Assembly (NCBI GenBank): GCA_964419255.1
Contig: CAYQOU010000104.1
Span: 1-8,788, forward strand
Origin: CAZPHU01 sp964419255
Lineage (GTDB): Bacteria; Fibrobacterota; Chitinivibrionia; Chitinivibrionales; CAYFVL01
DNA length: 8,788 nt
Direction of reading: 5' to 3'
Below are positions 1 to 4,966 of the stretch, one piece after another (within the stretch, counting starts at the first letter, position 1; each line of letters begins with the position of its first letter). Position numbers and translations under genes: made by a program. The notes beneath the pieces were generated by a model. It saw nothing but the letters and a program-made list of their open reading frames with translations. It was not told the DNA's origin and searched no databases.

Positions 1-139
1 AGGGTACTCCTTTAATTGAAATGGTAGCCAGAGGAGTGCAGCGGCTCTGGAGGTCGTTTTTGCTGTCCAGAGGAATAAGAGAATCGAGTTTTTCGATGAT
101 CTGCTCGAACCGTTCATGGGAGAGAGTGGCTCTTATGCC
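1..139 (-). pseudogene. Continuation of the WYL-type regulator in the -1 frame, running off the left edge
   Basis: Reading the minus strand from 139 down to 1 in the frame that starts GGC ATA AGA gives about 46 codons without a stop. The peptide begins GIRATLSHERFEQIIEKL and continues LDSLIPLDSKNDLQSRC. It joins the upstream frame exactly where the family needs it: AALK then GIRATL, like the ALKGLR segment linking HTH and WYL domains. The junction is the minus-strand run TTAAAGGCATAA, where one extra G (AAAGGG) would restore a single frame. The WYL domain itself should lie beyond position 1. A one-base deletion, either real or a sequencing error in a short homopolymer, is the simplest explanation. 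Slippage on the A-AAG codon is possible but not supported by other signals. Confidence 0.65.
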
Positions 140-393
140 TTTAAGGCGGCGATAATCGAGACCATATCATCCACCGAGAACACCTGACGGTCGATGCGGT
201 AGTTTTCCATCAGGCAGTACCCCCCGCCTCCTCCCTGATAGGATACCACCGGGATTCCTGCCGCATTCAGCGCCTCGATGTCCCGGTATACGGTCCGCAC
301 CGATATGTCGAAGCGGTCGGCTATCTGCTGCGCGGTGACACTGCGGCGGCTCAGAAGCATGATAACGATTGCCAGTAATCGATCGATGCGCAT
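133..393 (-). CDS. HTH (YafY/WYL-type) transcriptional regulator, N-terminal part before a frameshift
   Basis: This is the DNA-binding part of a WYL-family regulator (HTH_11 fold, YafY/DeoR-like). The 86 residues begin MRIDRLLAIVIMLLS and contain the helix-turn-helix stretch VTAQQIADRFDISVRT followed by VYRDIEALNAAGIPVVS, then a Gly-rich wing (GGGGGYCL). Family members run to about 300 residues with a ligand-sensing WYL domain, so this frame is far too short. It stops at TAA (133-135) just after AALKA. The family sequence resumes in the -1 frame, which is listed separately. I chose ATG at 391-393 because family members start MKIDRLL-like and AGGAGA lies 12 bases upstream; the GTG at 412-414 overlaps that Shine-Dalgarno. 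The gene follows the SDR gene by 38 bases on the same strand, so the two are probably co-transcribed. Whether it is a true pseudogene or an assembly indel cannot be told here. Confidence 0.8.
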   Translation of the reverse strand: MRIDRLLAIVIMLLSRRSVTAQQIADRFDISVRTVYRDIEALNAAGIPVVSYQGGGGGYCLMENYRIDRQVFSVDDMVSIIAALKA

Positions 394-410
394 GTGTTTT
401 TTTGTTCTCC

Positions 411-438
411 TCACTTCTTACTTCTTACTTCTTACTTC
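411..438 (-). repeat. Four-copy heptamer tandem repeat (GAAGTAA) covering a stop codon
   Basis: On the minus strand, GAAGTAA occurs at 438-432, 431-425 and 424-418, with a fourth variant copy GAAGTGA at 417-411. The first copy supplies the last Lys codon and the TAA stop of the SDR gene. The last copy runs into the Shine-Dalgarno of the regulator. Because seven is not a multiple of three, successive TAA triplets fall in different frames, so the array stops translation in all three. Confidence 0.9.
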
Positions 439-1418
439 TGACCTATCAATGCATCCATCGTCCTGTTCCACTGCTCATCGATCGTGCAGCGCTCGGGGTG
501 GGCCTCAAACCATTGTATTGTCTGTCTGATCCCTTTGGCAAAAGAGACCGTTGCCTGAAATCCGGGGACAAACCGTTTGATTTTACTGTTGTCGAACACG
601 CAGCTGACCGCCTTGTCTCCCAGAAGCGTTCCTTGCATGTCGGGAAGTTTGGATACGATATAGTCGGACGTCATATGGATCGTATCGGGGGTTACCCCGG
701 CGGCAGCTCCGATGGTCTCATAGATCTGGTCCCAGGTCAGAACCTCATCGGAGGTGATATGAAAGGCGTGGCCGATTGTCTGAGTGTTTCCCAGAAGGCC
801 GATAAGCCCTTTGGCAAAGTCGCTGTTATGGGTCATGGTCCACAGGGCGCTTCCGTCGCCGTGTACGATTATTTTCCTGCCTTTTCTCATTCTGTCTACC
901 AGCGACCAGGGGTGGTGCCAGCTGTTGAGTGCGGCGGGGATCATCGTGTCCCCATACGTAAATGATGGGCGCACGATTGTTGCGGGAAAACCCGACCGCC
1001 GGTATTCGTCCATCAAAAGCTGCTCGCAGGCGATCTTGTCCCGGGAGTACTGCCAGTGCGGATTGGCAAGCGGGGTGGATTCATCCACCAGATAGTGGCC
1101 CAGCGGCTTCTGGTAGGCGGAGGCCGAGCTGATGAAGATGTATTGATCTGTGCGGTCTTTGAATATGTCAATGTCAAGCCTGATATGCTCGGGCGTAAAG
1201 CCGATCCAGTCGACCACCGCATCGAATGAGTGCCCCTTCAGGGCCCGGTGGAGCTGGTCGGGTTTTCGGATATCCGCGGGTATCGATTGTGCCCCATCGG
1301 GTATAAAGGATGGGTTATTGCCCCGGTTGAGAAGATACAGATCGATTCCCCGGGTGACCGCAAGTCTCGATGCGGCCTGACTGATAAGGCCTGTTCCGCC
1401 GATAAATAACACTTTCAT
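432..1418 (-). CDS. NAD(P)-dependent epimerase/dehydratase-like SDR protein
   Basis: This is an extended/atypical short-chain dehydrogenase fold protein of 328 residues, a usual length for NAD-dependent epimerase/dehydratase relatives. The N-terminus MKVLFIGGTGLIS is the Rossmann beta-strand with the GGTGxIS dinucleotide loop (residues 7-13). FISSASAY (95-102) carries the catalytic Ser region and YSRDK (124-128) is the YxxxK active-site motif, followed by the RPSFTYGD segment (150-157) typical of the family. The C-terminal half (HGDGSALWTMTHNSDFAKGL) matches the substrate-binding part of nucleotide-sugar epimerase-like proteins, but the substrate cannot be named. There is no signal peptide, so it is cytoplasmic. 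ATG at 1416-1418 has GGGAGG 10 bases upstream. It is the first gene of a probable two-gene operon with the WYL-type regulator, which may control it. Its stop codon lies inside a heptamer repeat. Confidence 0.88.
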   Translation of the reverse strand: MKVLFIGGTGLISQAASRLAVTRGIDLYLLNRGNNPSFIPDGAQSIPADIRKPDQLHRALKGHSFDAVVDWIGFTPEHIRLDIDIFKDRTDQYIFISSASAYQKPLGHYLVDESTPLANPHWQYSRDKIACEQLLMDEYRRSGFPATIVRPSFTYGDTMIPAALNSWHHPWSLVDRMRKGRKIIVHGDGSALWTMTHNSDFAKGLIGLLGNTQTIGHAFHITSDEVLTWDQIYETIGAAAGVTPDTIHMTSDYIVSKLPDMQGTLLGDKAVSCVFDNSKIKRFVPGFQATVSFAKGIRQTIQWFEAHPERCTIDEQWNRTMDALIGQK

Positions 1419-1465
1419 GTGATCATATCCTCCCGGTTTTGATTATCCTGTGCTTGAGAAGGGAA

Positions 1466-1494
1466 AAAATAGCTCATAGAAGATCTGATTACAA
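1466..1494 (-). promoter_or_regulatory. Candidate sigma-70-type promoter for the SDR/regulator operon
   Basis: On the minus strand TTGTAA (1494-1489) and TATTTT (1471-1466) are separated by exactly 17 bases. Each box matches its consensus at four of six positions. This would place transcription start about 40 bases before the SDR ATG. The call rests on this match alone. Confidence 0.35.
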
Positions 1495-1576
1495 ACGGTT
1501 CCATGGGTAAGCCCGGTCAGCGATTCATAAAAAGCCATGCGCACAGGGCCAGAGGGGGAGTGTAATTATCGAAAAA

Positions 1577-1591
1577 GACCACAAAATGGTC
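1577..1591. other. Small perfect inverted repeat in the divergent intergenic region
   Basis: GACCA and TGGTC flank a five-base CAAAA loop, about 78 bases before the membrane-protein ATG. Outside it, TGTAA (1561-1565) and TTACA (around 1600-1604) could extend a looser symmetric element. It could be an operator or an mRNA leader hairpin; neither is shown. No convincing promoter pair was seen for the plus-strand gene. Confidence 0.25.
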
Positions 1592-1668
1592 CGGTAATTG
1601 TTACATCAAAACAGCACACTTTTGGATTGCTTCAAAATCACACCCGATACATTTCAGAGGAGGATCGT

Positions 1669-2556
1669 ATGGGATATGAGCCGGTCAAGAATACTGATCA
1701 TCGAGAGGAACGCAGAATCTCCTGGGGGGCAATATTTGCGGGGGTTTTTGTCGCACTGGGGGTTCAGATACTGTTGGGTTTTCTGGGGGCGGCCATAGGT
1801 CTTGCCGCTGTGGATCCGACGAATCCGGGAACCTTTACGATCGCTGCGGCGATCTGGCTTATCATTTCCGGAATCGTTTCTCTTTTTGCGGGTGGATGGG
1901 TCGCAGGACGGCTTTCGGGAGAGCCTGTGGGCCTGGATCGGGCGATACACGGGGTGGTTTTGTGGGGGCTGGCGACACTGGTGTCGCTTTTTCTTATCAC
2001 AAGCACCGCCATGGCGATTATCGGCGGGGCATTCGGGTTGGTGGAGTCGACGGTGACCACTACCGGAGAGGCGGCAGCGCAACTGGTGCCTCAGGTAGGG
2101 CAGATCGTACAGCAGCAGTTCGGGGGGCCCGGCTCACCGATCTCCGAGATCCGCGATCAGGCGGAGCAGCTTCTCCAGCAGGCCGCCGACACACTGGAAT
2201 CTCCCCAGCAACGACAGCAGATACAAAAAGACCTTCAGACAATATACTCAGCCCTGTCGCAGCTTGCCACGGAAGGAGAAATCCCCGATCAGAGCCGGCA
2301 GCAGATTCAGCAGATTCTGGTTCAGCGAACCGATATGTCCCCGCAGGAGGCCCAGTCCACCTTATCCGACTGGATAAAGCAGGCAGAGCAGGCCCGCGAG
2401 CAGCTCATGGCCCAGCTCGACAGTGTCGCGCAGGCGACCGAAGAAGCCGCGGATACTGCCGCACAGGCTTCCGGCTGGATCTTCTTTATTCTGCTTCTGA
2501 GCCTGGCGGCCGCAATCGCCGGTGGGGTGGTCGCATCGCCGCTGAAAAAACATTAG
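1669..2556 (+). CDS. Multi-pass membrane protein with RISWGAIFAG N-terminal motif
   Basis: This is a 295-residue inner-membrane protein of unknown function. Three hydrophobic segments lie near residues 20-46, 56-80 and 93-124, and a fourth at about 265-288, before a short basic tail (PLKKH). Between segments three and four, about 140 residues are rich in Gln, Glu and Ala (QAEQLLQQAADTLES and similar) and look like amphipathic or coiled-coil helices. The start RRISWGAIFAGVFVALG, the GGWVAGRLSG motif and the HGVVLWGLATL motif match a bacterial family whose members are often annotated, without functional proof, as PhnA-like proteins. ATG at 1669 is preferred over an in-frame ATG at 1537 because GAGGAGG sits 5 bases upstream and the intervening 44 codons show no conserved or hydrophobic pattern. 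It is divergent from the SDR gene and followed by a hairpin, so probably monocistronic. Confidence 0.8.
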   Translation: MGYEPVKNTDHREERRISWGAIFAGVFVALGVQILLGFLGAAIGLAAVDPTNPGTFTIAAAIWLIISGIVSLFAGGWVAGRLSGEPVGLDRAIHGVVLWGLATLVSLFLITSTAMAIIGGAFGLVESTVTTTGEAAAQLVPQVGQIVQQQFGGPGSPISEIRDQAEQLLQQAADTLESPQQRQQIQKDLQTIYSALSQLATEGEIPDQSRQQIQQILVQRTDMSPQEAQSTLSDWIKQAEQAREQLMAQLDSVAQATEEAADTAAQASGWIFFILLLSLAAAIAGGVVASPLKKH

Positions 2557-2610
2557 CCCCGAAGTGAGCAACGGCTATGTAAAGATTCAGGGCCGTGGAG
2601 AGGAGTGCAG

Positions 2611-2645
2611 AGGAGCAGAGCAGTCAGTTTGGCTGTTCTGCTCTT
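2611..2645 (+). terminator. Hairpin terminator candidate after the membrane-protein gene
   Basis: The arms AGCAGAGCAG (2614-2623) and CTGTTCTGCT (2633-2642) pair with one G-U, and the stem can extend outward by another two or three pairs. The loop has nine bases. The strand continues CTCTTTGTTG, a short T-rich tail. It lies 54 bases after the TAG of the membrane-protein gene. Stem strength is good but the U-tract is short. Confidence 0.5.
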
Positions 2646-2829
2646 TGTTGCCACCCGTAAACACCGCGTGTGGATCATCCTTGTGTTAGCGGCCTGCGCT
2701 CCGAGTCATCGATCTTTTGCCGGCGTTTCAATCCTTCTCGTACCGGTTCTTCTCGTACTCGCCGGCTCTTTCCGGATTACGCACAATAATAGCTCATTGC
2801 GCCTGATGAATAATAAATCTGTCATGATG

Positions 2830-2835
2830 TATACT
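2830..2835 (+). promoter_or_regulatory. Possible -10 hexamer (TATACT) upstream of the PIN gene
   Basis: TATACT matches the sigma-70 -10 consensus at five of six positions. The -35 position 17 bases upstream (TGAATA) is weak. A transcript starting here would carry a leader of about 95 bases that contains the 2865-2904 hairpin. Confidence 0.2.
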
Positions 2836-2864
2836 GTCATGGATGTATATATATCAGAGAAAAC

Positions 2865-2904
2865 AACAAACAGCGGCTCTGTGCAGAGGCCGCGGTTTGT
2901 GTTT
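2865..2904. terminator. Strong GC-rich hairpin, possibly a bidirectional terminator or leader structure
   Basis: ACAAAC (2866-2871) pairs with GTTTGT (2895-2900), and GCGGC (2873-2877) pairs with GCCGC (2889-2893). TCT (2878-2880) pairs with AGA (2885-2887) with one bulged G, closing a GTGC loop. T-rich sequence follows on the plus strand (GTTTCCC) and a longer T-rich stretch follows on the minus strand. A hairpin this stable inside the first third of the open frame argues that the PIN gene starts downstream of it. Confidence 0.45.
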
Positions 2905-2937
2905 CCCATCAGGGCAAAAGCCAGGTTTGTGGTAACC

Positions 2938-3432
2938 ATGCAGAAACAATCTACCAGCAGACTATCGTTTAGAGATCCGATTCCCGGATTCGCGACGCTG
3001 AATGCCGCGGTGATCGATGCCTCTTCGATCATTTACATGCACAAGGCCGGTTTCCTGCATCGTGCCGCAGGCGCTGTTACGCTGCACTCGCCTCGCAGCG
3101 TGATCGATGAGACCGGGCTTACCGATTGTGCGATCCAGGCGCATCCTGCAGACATCCACCTTGTCCCCGATCGGCAGCTGATTGCCCTGGCGCATACACT
3201 TACCCTGCCCGTCATATCGGAGGATAAGGGAGTGCTGATGGTTGCAGCCGGGCGCGGTTTTGCTTTTTACAATGCGTTGATGATTCTGAATATGCTGCTT
3301 TACAGAAAAGCGGTGGACGAAAAGGCTTTCTACGAGCTCAGAAACAGACTGCTTTCATGTGCCCGATACGGTGAGGCGGTTGTGGCGTATGGAGAGACCG
3401 TTACTCAGAAAATCCTTTTACATAAACATTAA
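2938..3432 (+). CDS. Free-standing PIN-domain protein (putative nuclease)
   Basis: The 164-residue product fits a single PIN domain, the metal-dependent RNase fold of VapC toxins and DUF3368-like proteins. The expected acidic residues are visible in order: D27 in NAAVIDASSIIYMHKAGFL, E58 in SPRSVIDETG, D78 in PDRQLIALA and D96 in VISEDKGVLMVAA. These would coordinate the catalytic metal ions in the cytoplasm. After the last acidic residue it continues with FYNALMILNMLLYRK and a helical C-terminus, as in DUF3368-type proteins. The frame is open upstream to 2605, but I chose ATG at 2938 because it gives a normal family length and excludes the hairpins. No clear Shine-Dalgarno precedes it, so the start is uncertain. 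No antitoxin-like gene is adjacent, so a toxin-antitoxin role is not supported here. Confidence 0.6.
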   Translation: MQKQSTSRLSFRDPIPGFATLNAAVIDASSIIYMHKAGFLHRAAGAVTLHSPRSVIDETGLTDCAIQAHPADIHLVPDRQLIALAHTLTLPVISEDKGVLMVAAGRGFAFYNALMILNMLLYRKAVDEKAFYELRNRLLSCARYGEAVVAYGETVTQKILLHKH

Positions 3433-3505
3433 CGTTCAACCAGGCTTTGCTCCGGATGCAGGGGGGGGAGAAACAATCCAAACTGTTATTGACTCTTCAT
3501 ACTCC

Positions 3506-3534
3506 CCGGGCCTTGTCGGCGACGCTTCGCCCGG
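3506..3534 (+). terminator. Hairpin between the PIN and GH5 genes
   Basis: CCGGGC (3506-3511) pairs with GCCCGG (3529-3534). An alternative inner hairpin pairs GGCGA (3518-3522) with TCGCC (3527-3531). TGTATCTTTTAAT follows. It could end the PIN transcript or form part of the GH5 leader, and the two foldings exclude each other. Confidence 0.35.
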
Positions 3535-3583
3535 TGTATCTTTTAATATCGTAAGATGTACATAGATCACAGGAGAAAACCAT

Positions 3584-4648
3584 ATGCAGAGGCTGCGCGG
3601 GCTTAATTTCGGCGGGTGGTTCAGTCAGATAGATGCCATAAAGGAGAAGGATCCTCAGACATTTCCCGGCATAGACAAACATATGGAGAGCTTTCTTGGG
3701 GATGAGGATTTTGCACAGGTTGCCGCCTGGGGATTCAATCATGTGCGCCTTCCGATCGATCACTATCTTTTTTTTACCGATGATGACAAACCGATAGAGC
3801 ACCGACTGTCGCTTCTGGACAGAGCCGTAGAGTATGCCTCTGCAAACGGCCTGCGTCTTATCCTCGATCTTCACGAATGCCCCGGGCACGATTTCTCCGA
3901 GACATCACAGGTGCCGGTACAGCTGCTTTTTGCCGACAAGAGGTATCTGCAGAAGACGGAAAAGATCTGGGCGACACTGGCTTCGCGGTATGCGCACCAT
4001 GACCACCTGCTGTTTGAGGTGCTCAACGAACCGGTTGCCCCTACGCCGCAGATCTGGAACGATATCAAGGATGCACTCTGTAAACAGATCAGGCGCTGCG
4101 CGCCGCAAACTCCGATTATCACCGGCTCGAACATGTGGAACTGGCCCTCACAGTTTGCATCGTTGACGCCGGTGGAGGTGGACAATGTGATATACACATT
4201 CCATTTCTATGAGCCGCTTCTTTTCACGCATCAACACGCCCCCTGGATCAGCGAGCCGGAGATAAATGCCACCCGGGATTATCCCTCCGATTATGGCCCG
4301 GGCTTTGTGCGCAAGTACGATCTTGTCATGTCCGACGGACGCTGGGACCGCAGTCGCATGGAGCGGGAGCTTATGCCGGTGGTTGCGTTTGGGGAAAAGT
4401 ACGGGGTGGATATCATCTGCGACGAGTTTGGCGTCTACGCCCCCGTGCCGCTTGCCGCGCAGCTTCGGTGGCTGGATGATCTTTTGTCGCTTCTGCAGCA
4501 GCGCGACATCGGTTTTTCCTACTGGAACTACAAGAACCTGGACTTCGGTATCATCTCCCGCGGCGAAAAGCTTCACGAGAAGCTGAGTCAGTATGACAAC
4601 CCGCAGCGGATCAACCATGACGTATTGAGGGTACTTCAAAACAGGTGA
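3584..4648 (+). CDS. Glycoside hydrolase family 5 (cellulase-family) enzyme, cytoplasmic
   Basis: This 354-residue protein is a whole GH5 (beta/alpha)8 barrel with nothing attached. LRGLNFGGWF (4-13) opens the barrel. Conserved GH5 sites follow: R55 in HVRLPI, H97 in LDLHECPG, the acid/base E149 in FEVLNEPV, H207/Y209 in YTFHFYEP, the nucleophile E281 in IICDEFGVY and W313 in FSYWNYKN. A retaining beta-glycosidase on beta-glucan-type oligosaccharides is expected; the exact substrate is not visible. ATG at 3584 has AGGAG eight bases upstream, and an in-frame TAG lies at 3563-3565. No signal peptide can therefore be added, and the enzyme should act in the cytoplasm. That is unusual for GH5 and suggests it cleaves imported oligosaccharides. 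It precedes the secreted GH9 gene but is separated from it by a terminator-like hairpin. Confidence 0.9.
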   Translation: MQRLRGLNFGGWFSQIDAIKEKDPQTFPGIDKHMESFLGDEDFAQVAAWGFNHVRLPIDHYLFFTDDDKPIEHRLSLLDRAVEYASANGLRLILDLHECPGHDFSETSQVPVQLLFADKRYLQKTEKIWATLASRYAHHDHLLFEVLNEPVAPTPQIWNDIKDALCKQIRRCAPQTPIITGSNMWNWPSQFASLTPVEVDNVIYTFHFYEPLLFTHQHAPWISEPEINATRDYPSDYGPGFVRKYDLVMSDGRWDRSRMERELMPVVAFGEKYGVDIICDEFGVYAPVPLAAQLRWLDDLLSLLQQRDIGFSYWNYKNLDFGIISRGEKLHEKLSQYDNPQRINHDVLRVLQNR

Positions 4649-4844
4649 ATGCGCTCTACTCCCGTTAGATGTAAAAAGTATGCCACGTGTAAGAAAATAA
4701 CACGCAAAGCGATGGAAATGTTCCCGAAGGTGCAAAAGTGCAATCCTTTAAATTCTCACTCTTGCACACTGCCACCGGCCGCAAAAAAAATGAAATCTTC
4801 CTGCTACCCATAACAAGCTGATATATGGTGATCTAACCTGACCA

Positions 4845-4867
4845 TCCGACAGCATGACGGATTTTTT
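4845..4867 (+). terminator. Rho-independent terminator candidate after the GH5 gene
   Basis: TCCG (4845-4848) pairs with CGGA (4858-4861). Inside, an A-A mismatch is followed by CA/TG pairs around a GCA loop. Six T residues follow at once (4862-4867). The stem is short but the U-tract is ideal. It lies about 200 bases after the GH5 stop and 100 bases before GH9. Confidence 0.5.
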
Positions 4868-4927
4868 CCTCCAAAAAATGAGCTTTTAGCCCTCAAAATG
4901 TCACGAATAGAGAAGACAACCTCTGTT

Positions 4928-4949
4928 TGTAATCTAAATGTAATCTAAA
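4928..4949. repeat. 11-bp perfect tandem repeat just upstream of GH9 (possible operator)
   Basis: TGTAATCTAAA occurs twice head to tail (4928-4938 and 4939-4949), and the following TCAATG is unrelated. The 11-base period is close to one helical turn, so two protein copies could bind on the same DNA face. It ends 11 bases before the GH9 Shine-Dalgarno, a position suited to regulating initiation. The function is inferred. Confidence 0.6.
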
Positions 4950-4960
4950 TCAATGAGAAA

Positions 4961-4965
4961 AGGAG
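4961..4965 (+). promoter_or_regulatory. Ribosome binding site that decides the GH9 start
   Basis: AGGAG ends one base before the first ATG (4967), which is too close for normal initiation. It lies seven bases before an in-frame TTG (4973). TTG at 4973 gives the N-terminus MKRLRRCLVLIAG, a standard signal peptide start, and is probably the true initiation codon. Confidence 0.5.
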
Positions 4966-4966
4966 T

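Larger units (their letters stand above)
2557..2937. other. Apparently non-coding stretch with two hairpins before the PIN gene
   Basis: No gene is supported here, although the reading frame of the PIN gene stays open back to a GTG at 2605. That extension contains two strong hairpins, has no usable ribosome binding site and shows no family similarity. It does contain a hydrophobic run with LAAC, which resembles a lipobox, but the run is not preceded by a plausible start. A TATACT hexamer (2830-2835) could be a -10 box for the PIN gene. Confidence 0.5.
4649..4966. other. Intergenic region between GH5 and GH9 genes
   Basis: No gene is supported in these 318 bases. From left to right it contains CGTGT/ACACG arms (4686-4704), three GTGCAA elements (4730-4735, 4738-4743 and an inverted copy TTGCAC at 4762-4767), a terminator-like hairpin (4845-4867), an 11-bp tandem repeat (4928-4949) and the ribosome binding site. 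The GTGCAA pair and its inverted copy could be a binding site or a weak hairpin. I could not assign a confident promoter. Confidence 0.5.

Noticed and set aside
133..150. Programmed -1 frameshifting in the regulator
   Set aside because: There is no canonical slippery heptamer or adjacent stimulatory structure, and this family is not known to use frameshifting. A one-base deletion or sequence error is simpler.
369..965. Plus-strand open frame of 198 codons opposite the SDR gene
   Set aside because: It is antisense to a gene with clear Rossmann and YxxxK motifs, and its own translation shows no recognisable family.
1537..1668. Longer start for the membrane-protein gene
   Set aside because: A strong GAGGAGG lies five bases before ATG 1669, and the upstream 44 codons have no conserved or hydrophobic character.
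2605..2937. N-terminal extension of the PIN gene from GTG 2605
   Set aside because: The purine run sits directly against the GTG, two hairpins lie within the extension, and the extra residues show no family similarity. The PIN domain is complete from ATG 2938.
2938..3432. VapBC-type toxin-antitoxin pair
   Set aside because: No short antitoxin-like gene precedes or follows the PIN gene on either strand.
4148..4735. Minus-strand open frame of 195 codons opposite GH5
   Set aside because: It is a shadow of the GH5 coding frame, with no family features and no ribosome binding site at its start.
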